Assembly (NCBI GenBank): GCA_026413225.1
Contig: CM048553.1
Span: forward strand, 137,360,190 to 137,424,189
Length of the DNA: 64,000 nt
Source of the DNA: Otis tarda
Lineage: Eukaryota; Chordata; Aves; Otidiformes; Otididae
Direction of reading: 5' to 3'
Part shown: piece after piece, positions 26,001-38,000 of the stretch
Layout: the number at the start of each line of letters is the position of its first letter
Position numbering within the stretch: position 1 is the stretch's first letter
Notes under the pieces: model-generated
The model's input: the letters and a program-made list of their open reading frames with translations, nothing else
Database searches by the model: none
Told to the model about the DNA's origin: nothing
Made by a program: the position numbers and the translations under genes

Positions 26001-29000
26001 TCCTCGATGACTATGTGAGATTTATAAGAAAAAAGATAGATGTTCTACATCTATTTTTGCTTTCTTTTTATTTGTAAAGATTTTTTAATTTGTAAAATAT
26101 TTGTAAGAAGAAAAGAAGTAATGTTTTTTTTATTATTTGTAAACCTTTTTCTCTTTAGCAGAGAATATTTGGACCTGAAAAATATGTAGAAAAGTGAGAT
26201 TACATTTTTCCTACTGCGAGATAGGTATACTTGAAGAACAGGTGCAACTTTGTTGAATGCTACAGTTATTAGCTGAGAACAGGTCATGAAACTGGCACAG
26301 CAGCCATCTGAGAGAGAGATCATTCTCACTGTCCAGGAGAAGACTGGCAAAAAACAGGGCACAAAAGTCACGGAGAAGGTATACTGCGAAGGATAGTATC
26401 TTCATGTATTTCGACCTGAATAGGTGGAAGACTAAGAAAACCTACTAAATTACCTTTTCCAACCAGAGGAAAGGGTGCTTTCTATTGACTAGTTAACATG
26501 TGTTACAGAGTGGAACCTAGATATAGATAATAAGAAAACATGCTTAAAGCTTAGATTTAAAACAGCAACAAGAAGCTTTTCGAGTCTGTTTGTTCATGAA
26601 GTCTTTAACTGATAAAAGGCTCAGTGCCTGACTTAGAACCTGAAAAGCATACTACACCGCTTGATCTTTCTCTTTAACAGAGGCAAATATATTTTAAGGG
26701 CTGTCCCTTAGCACTTTTAAAAGCTTTTGAGAGCCCTGTCATTCGGTAGGCAGCAAGACAGAGCATGACAAGTATTAGATGAATATAGCAAAGAGAGACC
26801 GTTTGGACAGTATAATTATAAATTCCTTGTTAGTATAGCTTTCCAGCAAAAAATCTCATGAACTGATATAATAAAGAAACAAAAACTTTACTCACTGGCA
26901 TTTGCTGAAAAGGGCAGATTATGTGAAATGTCTCAAATTAATCAGCTGGCTAAGAAAAGCAGCAAAATGTTCATTGAACCTTGGCAAGTTTGGTAATGTA
27001 AGCATGAGGAGGATCATGTACATATCAAACAATCCCCAAACCACCTATTTTGTGATGTTTTCACTTTGAAGTTACCAAGGGAATTAAATGAAAATCATGG
27101 TTTGTGGCTCTAATTCCTAAGTATTTTATGGCTAGTTTTCAGTAGGGGAGACTGAGAAATTGCATACATCTGCGTATCTAGTAGCAGAAGACTTGCACAG
27201 ATTATTTTGTCTCTGTTATTCAGTTAAAACACAGACTCTGTTAAACTCTTGGAAATTTATTTGTCTTCTCTCTGCTTCGCTTCACTGTTTACAAAATGCA
27301 GACGGTAGTTCCCTATCCCAGAAATATTTCGTAAGCATTGAGGTTGTGCAGTGATTTACATGACATGGAAATGCCTAGGACAGATGGCTAGGGAAGCATG
27401 TCATGATCTGCTAGATCATTTTTTGGAGTATCTCAGGATTTCATACACAGCTTGTCATTGGGTTGTTTCCACCTGCATTAAATCTTTTAGCTCTGCCAGC
27501 ATTCAAAATCTCACTGTCTGTGTGCATGAGTCTTTGTACTTCAAAGCCTGAAGATAAAACAGGAGAGGTAGCCTTGGGGTGACATCCATGGGCCACCAGC
27601 TCAGGAAATCTGAATTCCCTTCTCAGCTCTGCTGCAGCAGTCTTTCAAAAAATATTCAAAGCATAAAAGACTTACACTGACTTAGCACTTCTAAGGGAAC
27701 TAAATTAACCAAGTATTAAAAACCCTTGTTACATGGGTCCTAATGTCAGTCTCAATGAAGAGAGATTTAGAAGATTATTAACTTTTAAAAAGACCAACCC
27801 AAGCTAATGTAACATACCTGAAACAGAATAGATAGGATATGGAAGACTGCTAAAATGAGCAATTACCATTTTCAGTGTGATAGCAGGGCAAATAATGGGG
27901 GATTTAACTTCCCAGTAATTAGGGCTGTGTCTGCCTAACTGACAATGATCTCTGTACCTTGGTATTCAGTGCAGACAGGTGTGATCTTTTTACAAAGTAA
28001 AATAAGAGTCAATTGGTACTGCAGTGACCATGACCACTAGGAATTAGTTACCACCACATAAAGTTTCCAGGAGATAGGTGGAACAGGAATTCCTTATGCT
28101 AGGATGAATTTATGTTTGCAATTTTTCTAGACCCTAAAGTACAAGTTATTCATTCAGGGCAGATCATTGCTTTTACTAGGATCATAGAATCACAGAATCA
28201 TAGAATGGTTTGGGTTGGAAAGGACCTTTAAAGGTCACCTAGCTGAAGCCCCCTGCAAGGAGCAGGGACATCTTCAACTACATCAGGTTGCTCAGAGCCT
28301 CATCCATCTTGACCTTGAACGTTTCCAGGGATGGGGCATCCACCACCTCTTTGGGCAACCTGTGCCAGTGTTCCACCACCCTCATTGTAAAAAATTTTTT
28401 CCTTATATCTAGTCTGAATTTACCTCCCTCTCTTTTAAAACCATTACCCCTTTTCTTGTCACAATAGACCATGCTAAAAAGTTTATCCTCATCTTTCTTA
28501 TAAGCCCCATTTAAGTACTGAAAGGCCACAATAAGCTCTCCCCAGAGCCTCATCTTCTCTGGGCTCAACAACTGAACTCTTTTTATAATCTTTCCTCAGT
28601 ACATCATTTGGACATATATTTTGCAATTTATGAATGTAATTGTGTATAGACTGGCTATTTTCTTCTTTCTGTTTCATAAAATCTACATTACCTTTTTATA
28701 ACATTTTAGACATGAAGTAAATACCAGAAGAGAGATACACCGTACGAGTCGATTGCTTGATTGTTTTAACTTCCTTTCTCCTTTTGATACAGCCTGAAAC
28801 AAATGTACAAATAAATATACATCAGGTACAAAATAGATTAATAATGATGCTACCACCGTCTAGAGAACCAGACTAGGTGAAGTGTGTCCATGCAAAAAGG
28901 AAGTTTTTTTTTCCCATATTTTAGTACTGCTACAGTGTTTTACCTTTCTTGAAGGTCTTTTAATACAAGAATTATGTTTGTAAGAGCTGGTAATCAAAAA

Positions 29001-32000
29001 GATAAATTGTAAATAATTATATTTTTTGAGAGATCTTCTGTCCACTGAAGCATAAGCCAATGTAATAATTAGTTTAAAGGCCAACTGCTAGATACACGGA
29101 GTTACACAGAAGTTCCACCCATGGGCATACTAGCTCATACTTGTTCAGAAAGGCTTAACACAGGTGTTTTCTTTTTTTTTAAAAAGCCTCCTATGACCAC
29201 AAAGAAACAAGAGGACACTGGACCTATGGCCACTGTGGTGACCTGGTGGATGTCAGTCTCTTGTTTGTTAATCAAAGTGGGGAGATAATACCAAGAATTA
29301 ATTCATACATTACATAAATTTTCATGTTCTTCTCTAAAATAAGCAACTTCTGATTATTCAGAAATACTGTGCTTCAGAAGCTACATAAAGAGAGGGTAGA
29401 CAGCTTTGACTAGGCCATGCAGCTAGCATTCTTGACATGTAATTAGCACGAGGTGACTGCATTAGGGGGGTAGCAGTTAACTATTCTTCCTTAAATGCAG
29501 TTTCCAATTTTGTCATTGCTTCAGAATGATGCCGAAAGCCAATTAGGCATTTGAATTCCACTGGAAGTCACTTCTATTTGTGCTTTCCAGGATCTCTTGA
29601 AACCTTTGGGCAATTGGTATTCAATTGATTACCATTAAATAGTTTAAAGAAGCCATTATGGAGGGTCCTCACTCAGATGCCCTCCCTCTGTCCATGTAAG
29701 ACAAGGCTTTGAATTGCTGCAGCAGTGATCAGGTCTGGACTGTTACAGCCAGGTCTCCAGGTTCTCATTTCCTAGCATGCAGCACTTAGCACTTGTATCT
29801 ACTGCAAAGCAGTGTCTTGTATTTAAAGACCCTTTTGAAAAAAAAATAATAAAAGAAAGAATAGTCAAGAAATCAAGATCAGTGATTATTAAGGAGTTCA
29901 GCTTCAGCCTAGGGTTGTATAATGATCCTTCTTCCCCTCTTATACATAATGGTTTAAGTGTGCTGCAGATAGACCAGAAATAAGTGCACTATGAGCATCT
30001 GGGCAAGATCTTAAGCTCTGCTGAAGGTATCAGGAGGCCAAGGTAATCTTCAGTGTGTTGGGTAGGAGTCAAGCCGCCACAGTATAAGTTAGACCACATA
30101 AGGGCATGGATGTGGGCAGCGAAGGAGGAAGAGGAAGAGTTTATCTTTGCCTCCTGATTTGACATGTATTTGACATGACATCTGTGTCACACATCTGTAA
30201 TGTCACAGTTGGGAGCCTGTCAGTGCTTATCCTGGGACCTCAAAAACCTCAATGCACTCTACTTGAAAGCTAAGCTAGCCTCTTTGGAGGAGTTTTGGGA
30301 GAGTGAAGGAAACCCAGTTCCTCACTCCTCTCTCCCCCAACCTCATCTCCAAGCTACCCAATACTCAGTGAGCCCCTGCAGGGCTGACAGAAGCAATAGG
30401 AAGGGTGTTGGGGGCAAATGCAGGTGCTGCAAAGGCATCAGAAGTCTTTCCTGGGGTTTACAAGGAGGGTGACAACACATGGAGGACTGCAGGTCATAGA
30501 TGAAGTAATTTTGAAGCTGAAGATGCACATGCTCTGCTGGTTTTGAGCATCCTGGTTATTAACTCCTCTGTGAAATGAACATGAAACACTCATTTTGGGA
30601 GGGCAGCACTTTGTACTGTCATGGCATGAGTGTAAATTACTACACACAGCTCAAGGCAAAGGCTATCAGGGACTGATGCTCAAAGCCACCTGAAGATAGG
30701 AGAAGTGAGCTGGTGATGTTAACTACAAGAAACATTTTTATGTTTTCAGAAATTGGAGACTTTTAACAAGGGAATATCTATGAAGTTTAAGGCTGAGGAG
30801 AAAAGAGTGGAGTTTTCCTGCAAACTTAAGCATTGTGTTTCTTAACATATTCTCCTAAGTACTATTTTTAGGAGCAGATAGGAGCACAAGAATATTTTAC
30901 AGATTAAATAGGAAGAAGAGACATTGAATGTGACTAGCTTCTGCTGACTTTCAACTAGAAAAATATTGGAGAATTTTTTAGTGTTATTTCATTTATTGGC
31001 CCTTTTCAATCACTGAATCCCAATGTATACATCAAACACAAATCCGAAGATCGTCTTCTTTACATATTTGCATCTAATCAGGAACAGAAGTGGTATTTTT
31101 AATGTAAACTTGGTATTTTAGGTACAGAAATAATGTGAGCGTTGTTCCTACTACACAGTTTGTATCTTAATATTTCTATGAACTCTCATCTGGTTTCTAA
31201 ATCCAATGTGTGCATATGTTCAGGGCAGCTGCCTGGGGGTTGTAATGCTACTGAAGAAGCTATTTACACTCCTCATTATCCCAACTCAGAAAACCCTAAC
31301 TTCTGGGGTTAGTGTTATCTAAACAATTCATAGATTGCATTACCTGGACTTCACATCTGCCTTTACTGAATGCTAAACAGCTTGCATGTAGACACTATTG
31401 CAGAGCACAGTTCAGCTTCAGAGGAGGTACCTCTGCAGAAATACAGCTGTTTTGCTTACATGTTTTATTGCCTGAATAGTTGTACTGAAAGTAGAGAAAA
31501 GTATCATCAGGATCTTTTTATACATGGAGAGAAGTATGGAGAGAAAGTCTGAAATTTGTGGCTTACAGGGTGAATGCTTTTACAGCTTATTTCCTTGGTA
31601 AATCTGCCCCTGCTTAATTTTAATGTCAACTCTGATGAGCCCGTGTTTCAGCAGAGTAAGAATCCTTGACATGGTTCATGGTTTAGTACATAGGTTTTAG
31701 CAGTCATTGCAAATCTGCACCTCCCTTTTATCCTTCTCCCTTCCCTCTCCTCACTCATAACTTTCATGGAAATTGTTTTTGCATAATGACATCCTCAGGG
31801 AAAAGGTGTCAGAAGATAATGAGAAGATTTGGCAAAGTTACAAACTAAGAGATATTCAGAGGATCTTGAGGGCATGCAGTCTGCAGCACTGCTGGAGAGA
31901 TAGCACGATAAATGCTTCACTGATTACTGACTCATATGAGTCACTGGGGAACCAGACTTGTTTTTCTCACTTTTCTCGTTGGTAAAATGAAGTTCTCAGC

Positions 32001-35000
32001 CAGAACCTTAGTTACAAGGTAGGAGGGATGCTAGAACTATTAAGGCGGACCTCAGGTACAGGCAGCCTCCCAAAGACAGCGAGGTCCCATTAAGCCTTTG
32101 TGTGTGGCACAAGCTAAAGAGGATAAACTGTGCACAAGTCAGAGATGGATTTGGTGAGAACCTGAGAGCTTTGGCGACCTGCAGCACGGAGCATATGCTG
32201 GGAATTTAGAATCATAGAAGCACAGAATCATAGAATGGTTAGGGCTGGAAAGAGAGTCTGTCATGCTGCTTGTACTGCTCATGTAGGGATGGGACTTGGC
32301 ACTATGGAGAGATATCTACATGTGCAAGTGTACATATTGGCAAGGTGTCTAAGGCCCTGTTGCAGTCAATGAAGTCTCCTCAGAAGCACTACTGCTCACT
32401 CAGGCTTCAGCAGTGTTGCCCAGATATAAGGGTTTTAAGATGCTCCCACCTGAAACACCAGTGCAGAATGGGCAGGATGGCACAGGAGAAGCAGTTGGGA
32501 TATGGGTGTTGAGAGAAATGCTAGAGCATCTGAAACAACACTAGATGTTGTTATATCCAACTACTCAGGCTCCTGCTAGCTGGTCTACTGAAAATCCCCC
32601 ACTCCATTGAACACAGTGGGTCCTGGCAAGGGAGGTTGGACACCCAGGACTCATATGGCCATCTACTTTTAGGAGTCAGCCCCAAGGTGAATCCTTCTCC
32701 CTCCCACCTGCCCAAGTCTTCTTTAGCAGAGCCCTAGTTCCTCCTTTGGGTCAAAAGATAAAAGCTGAGATCACCTGCCCCAACAGCAGACTCCAAAAGG
32801 ACGCAAATTTCATGCTTGAGAGCAAGAGGTTGGTTAGCGTTATCCTTGCAATAGTGGGAACCTGTCTGACTGCATTAGCCTGCAGCCCAGTACTGTGCAC
32901 TGAAACAAAAATGAAATGCATCTTACATGGGACCACAGTGCTTCCTTCAAGACTCTGATTGTAAAGATAATAATGACAAATTCTCAGGAGTTTAACAGTA
33001 GTCTGAGGATAGTAATTATCTGTGCCTGGGATGGTTTTCTTTTGTTTCAGTTGGAAGGCATATTTTAGTCTCATGCTACTGCTGATTTATCATGGTTCAA
33101 TACAAGTACACAGGAAAAAAATAATGAGCTTCTAAGTATAATGATGAAAATAAGAAAGATGTATTAAAATCAACATGAGATACAGACAGTCTCTTTAATT
33201 AAGTGAACTGCAGGTGAGTGTAAAGTGGTTTTTTTTAAAAAAAGAATTCTTGAATGCAAAAAATTGCGGGCGGAAAACAATGCATTGGGTTTTGACCATT
33301 TTTTAAAACCGGGTCTTTTAGATTAAATAAGAATTTCAGGCACATGGTGCAGCACTGACATCAGAAACGTGTGTTTGCTCCTATTTAAGAGACTTAATTG
33401 CAGCTGTTGGCTTTAACTCTCAATCTTTTCAAGATAATAGCTACAGAAATCAGGCTGGAAATGAAGTACAGAGAAAAAGGCAAGAGCTAATCATACGGTT
33501 TGGTATTTAATGACTGAACAAAACAAGTTCACTGAGAATGATTTACACAGTCCTGAAGCTAATGGATCCTCTGGTCAGATAGACAAGCTGGAAATAGAGT
33601 TGCTTGGAAATTTTCCATATGAATGGTTATTTTTAATGGGAAAATCAGCTTTCTGCAGAAAAAATGAGAATCGCTCACACTGGGAAAATCAAACGGTAGT
33701 GATTAGTTTCAGTTGCATTGACCTAGGTGGAGCTGACCTAGAATGTTTCATTTCAGTTCAGTTCTTCAGAACATTGGCTTCCTAGCAGTGAGCTCATTGC
33801 TTAACAGTAGGTGTAGTTTGAGAGCCTAGCTCTTTCCATAACCTGGGTTTCACAGAAAATCTCAGCAATTTTGGTATCTCTATCAGCATATTTCCAAGCA
33901 GTTTAATAAACCAAAATAAACATTTTATTTTGTGTAAAAATAAATAACTTAAACTCAGTTAAAAAAACAAACAAACAAAAAAAAACCATCTGGGGACAAA
34001 ACCAGAAGTTGAAACATTATCATCTACGGGATGAAAACTCTGAAATTTGCTCCTTGTGGCAAAAGAACCACCATGATGTTACCTCTCATCTCCTTATTTA
34101 GGTTGGTGTGATTCAGACTGCTAAAAAAACATAGCCCTTGTACAGTTCTCTACAGATTTTAGCATGCACCGTAACTTTTAATAGTATTACTAAGACCCTT
34201 TCAGCAACACAGAGACTGTTATAGCTGGGATGATTAAGGTGGCTAGCCAGCTACGTGGTCATTGCATCCCTGTGAATCATTGGCTAATGCAAAGGACTTT
34301 TATACAGATGAGTTGTTACTCAGGAAAAAAACCCTTATTCTTTCATCTAGTCCTGCCACATGCAGAGCAGTAAGTGACAGTTCTGAAGTTATCACTTGGC
34401 TTGGAGCTAAGCACAACGAAACCAGGCAATTACATAGTGAGGCACAATTTGGGACATTGAAACAGTCATGACCCCGCTGCCTGTGTCAGAGCCCAGAAAG
34501 CCAAATTGTCTGCTCTGTTTGAAAGGCCAGAGGGTGCACAGTCCAGTAGAGTCCTCAGGGCTCCCCAGGGACCAGTCTTGGGAGCCTTGTCCCGCTTTTG
34601 CCCCTTCTTCCTCCTCTCCCTTTTCTGTGGCAAGAGGCTAACACTTGGGCTTGTACCAACACCACATCGTACTCATGGTGAAAGGTAGTTTTGCCTCCAC
34701 TGATAAGAAACCTTGAAAAAACCTGGGCAAAAAGGTCTTTGCTGTTGCAAAGGAGTTGTGAAACAGAATATCCTTTAAATGGAAGTGCACACATAAGGCT
34801 CCTTTGCGCAACACACTCTGTAGTGTTGAAGCATTCACCTCATTTTGCCAGCTTGAAGGGGGATGGTATCAGGCTTTCTTGTCCCAAAAAGCTTGCAGCT
34901 TTTTGGCTGAGATTCTCCATGGATGACTATTCAGTTACCCTTGCACAGTCTAATTAACACTTAATTCCTTTCAGTCACAAATTATATGCTTCTGCTTAAC

Positions 35001-38000
35001 AATAGGAGATACCAGCCTCAAACTTTCCTCCCTAAAACCAAATTTAGCAAAGAGATGTGCAAATGGGACTCAAAAAAGAGTTGGTTCAAGCCTCTGAAAT
35101 AAATCCTTCTCACATCTGAGAATGAAGAGATATCTGAAGAAGAAAGTGTTACCCTTCGCCAGCTATGACAGTCATGGTAATGAATTTCTTAATTTAAGTT
35201 AGTTCATAAAGTCTTTCAAATAGTATTGGATTCTTCAATAAAATAACTGCTTTAGATGCCAGAGTCCATAGTTTATAGAAAATTCCTGTACTGAAGAGAT
35301 GTCATTGCGTCTTGTAGTCCAGGGAATATATGTGGATCTTCTGTTGGTACCTTTGCCTTAGAGGTGCCTTTTATCCCAGAGAATGCTATGTGTCAGGTCA
35401 GCAGAGAGGGCTGTGGATTGGTGGATTCGCACCAGTGGGTGAGTGGAATGGCTTTAGCTTTCCCTCCTTCCTGGCTGGCCCCAGTCCACAGCTGACTGTG
35501 GTGGGCAGAACAAGAGCGTGACCACAACTGCTTTGCACTTCTACATTTTGGGCCACTTTCAGGAGGATCACAAATAGGCATTGTTGGCACAGTTCATTCA
35601 AGTGAATTTGCTTATGTTTCTCTCACCAAGCAACAGGTACGATCAACTTTGCAGTGATCGGGACTGCTCATTGGAATAGAGCTCATGTTATTAGGTAGAG
35701 AACATTTTAGACACAAAGTCAGATATGTACAAGAACTGAATTTAGTAGTCAGAAAGCAAATTGTGAGCAGAAGTTTAAGAAATGGTTGTGCTGACATGAC
35801 ATGAATGCATTTCGCTGCACCCTATGTTTCGGGTGCTTATCAGGAGTGGAGTGGTGGCGCCTGGATGTGAGTCATCCAGCAAATATTGCAAATAACGTGT
35901 TCAGCGTTGCTAGATTATAGGTCTAAGCAGAAGCATCCTTGGCATGTGTACCCACTGACATGATGAACAAGTGCTCACTAGAAACCTGAGTACTGAGTTG
36001 CGGAAACAGCCCTCTGGTGTGCACCTCACTCCTGTCCTGTTAAATATATTCCAAACTTCTTTAAATGTTTCTTGTAGCATCCTGCAAAGAGCTCAAAATT
36101 ATTTGAGCTAGAAAAAGAATTTCTAGGTTTGTTCACAACAGTGTTTGAAGCAGCATGTTATTATTTCTGAGAGAATGAAATAATCAGCGACACAAAATTA
36201 TAGTTTCTCTGCCTAGAACATCATCCCCTTCAAATAGGATGTCAAGAACAATGGAGCCTCAGAGGGTGTTTATGGTAGAGAATGAAATACCATGACTATG
36301 CCAGACTAAAATCCATGCTCTTTATGTAATTTCTATGTTCTGTCACAGGCTTCCTGAAAGCTGCTGCACAAATCACTCTGGAAAATAATTTTCTCGTTAT
36401 TCAGGTGCCCAATTCTAACTAGAAATGCATTCAACACCTAAATACTTTTCCATTTTTACTCGTTGTCTATTTGCAGCTCCATCACTTCTGTCAATAGGAC
36501 TAACAGTGATGTTCTAATGGCAGCAACACTGAAAGCCTCAGCCACTCCCTTACTATATTGCTACCACACTACTGAGGATACTGCAGAAGAACAAGGACCA
36601 GAATGGATTTTAACATGAAATTTGAAAAGAGAGCATGAATCTGATTGGCTAACAACATGAAAAACTGTTTTAAATGCAATTATCAAGCTGTACATTAAGA
36701 AATACTGTCGTAGTTCAGCCCTGATCAGGACCAGACTACGCAGTCTCTCTCTCACTCCCCCCACCTTCCGAGAGAACAGGGAGAGAAAATATAAGGAAAA
36801 ACGGCTCGAGGTTTGAGATAAGGACAGGGAGAAATCCTTAAAGTTACCGTCACGGGCAAAACAGACTCGACTTGGGGAAAACTATTCATTTATTACTACA
36901 AACAGCAGGATAATGAGACAGAGAACAAGATAACCTCCATCCACCCCTCCCTCTTCCCAAGCTTAACTTTATCTCTACTACCTTCCCCCCGAGCGGCACA
37001 GGGGGGAAGAGGGAATGGGGGTTGCAGTCAGTTCATCATATGTTGTTTCACGCCGCTGCTTCATGGTCGGGGGAAGAACTCCTCACATTCCTCCCCTGCT
37101 CCATCGTGGGTTCCCTCCCACGGGCCACAGTCTTCGTGGAACTGCTCCGGCATGGGTCATCTCTTCCACGGAGTACAGTCTCTCCAGAACGGCTGTCCCA
37201 GCGGGCCCTCCACGGGCCACAGCCGCCTTCAGGCATCCACCTCCCCCGGTACGGGGTCCTTCACGGGCTCCAAGTGGATCTCTGCTCCTCCGTGGACCTC
37301 CATGGGCTGCAGGGGGACAACCTGCTCCACCATGGTCGTCACCACAGGCTGCAGGGGAATCTTGGCCAGGAGCCGCATTACTCCTCCCCTCCTTTCTGAA
37401 CTGACCTTGGCGTCTGCAGCCGTTCCTCACTCACAACAGGGTGGTAGATGTCTCTCAGGATCTTTTTACATCTTATTCACTTCTCATCTCCTTTCCACTT
37501 CTTGCAGCCGGGCCGGACCAAGTCGGGCCCAGTCGGCTGCCTGGCGAGAGGCCAGAGGGTGAGGCCTGCAAGGCCCATGAGGCCTGCGCCTCCCCCTCTG
37601 CACCTCCGCCCCCGCTCAGCTTCTTCACATCTTCTCTTCTCTCTTTTTTTCTCTGTTTTCCCCTTCTTAAATATGTTATCGCAGAGGCGTTATCACGGGA
37701 CATTCTGCTACCAATCCGCTCGACCTTGGCCAGCAGCAGGTCCGTCCTAGGCCTGGCCGAGTCCACTGAACAAAGGGGAGCGACTTCTAGCAGTTTCCTG
37801 CAGAAGCTACCACCTTAGGCCCCCCCTCACTAACAAAACCACGACAAATACATAAATGTATTTTACAAAGAGAAGGAATTAGGGCAGATGATGTGAAGGG
37901 GCAGAAACCACAGGGACCATGAACAAAGAGCAGGCATCATAACAGCAAACTCCTGTCATTTAACGTCATCGTATCTTGTCACTGCTCTTTAACTCAGGCA

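Noticed and set aside
34495-34600. Weak resemblance to the CR1 '...ccagggaccagtcttgggagcc' region
   Set aside because: Only a short stretch fits and no flanking CR1 sequence follows; too little to call.
37015-37818. Several frames of 90-136 codons on both strands at 37 kb
   Set aside because: All lie inside the GC-rich solo LTR and carry no recognisable gene product.
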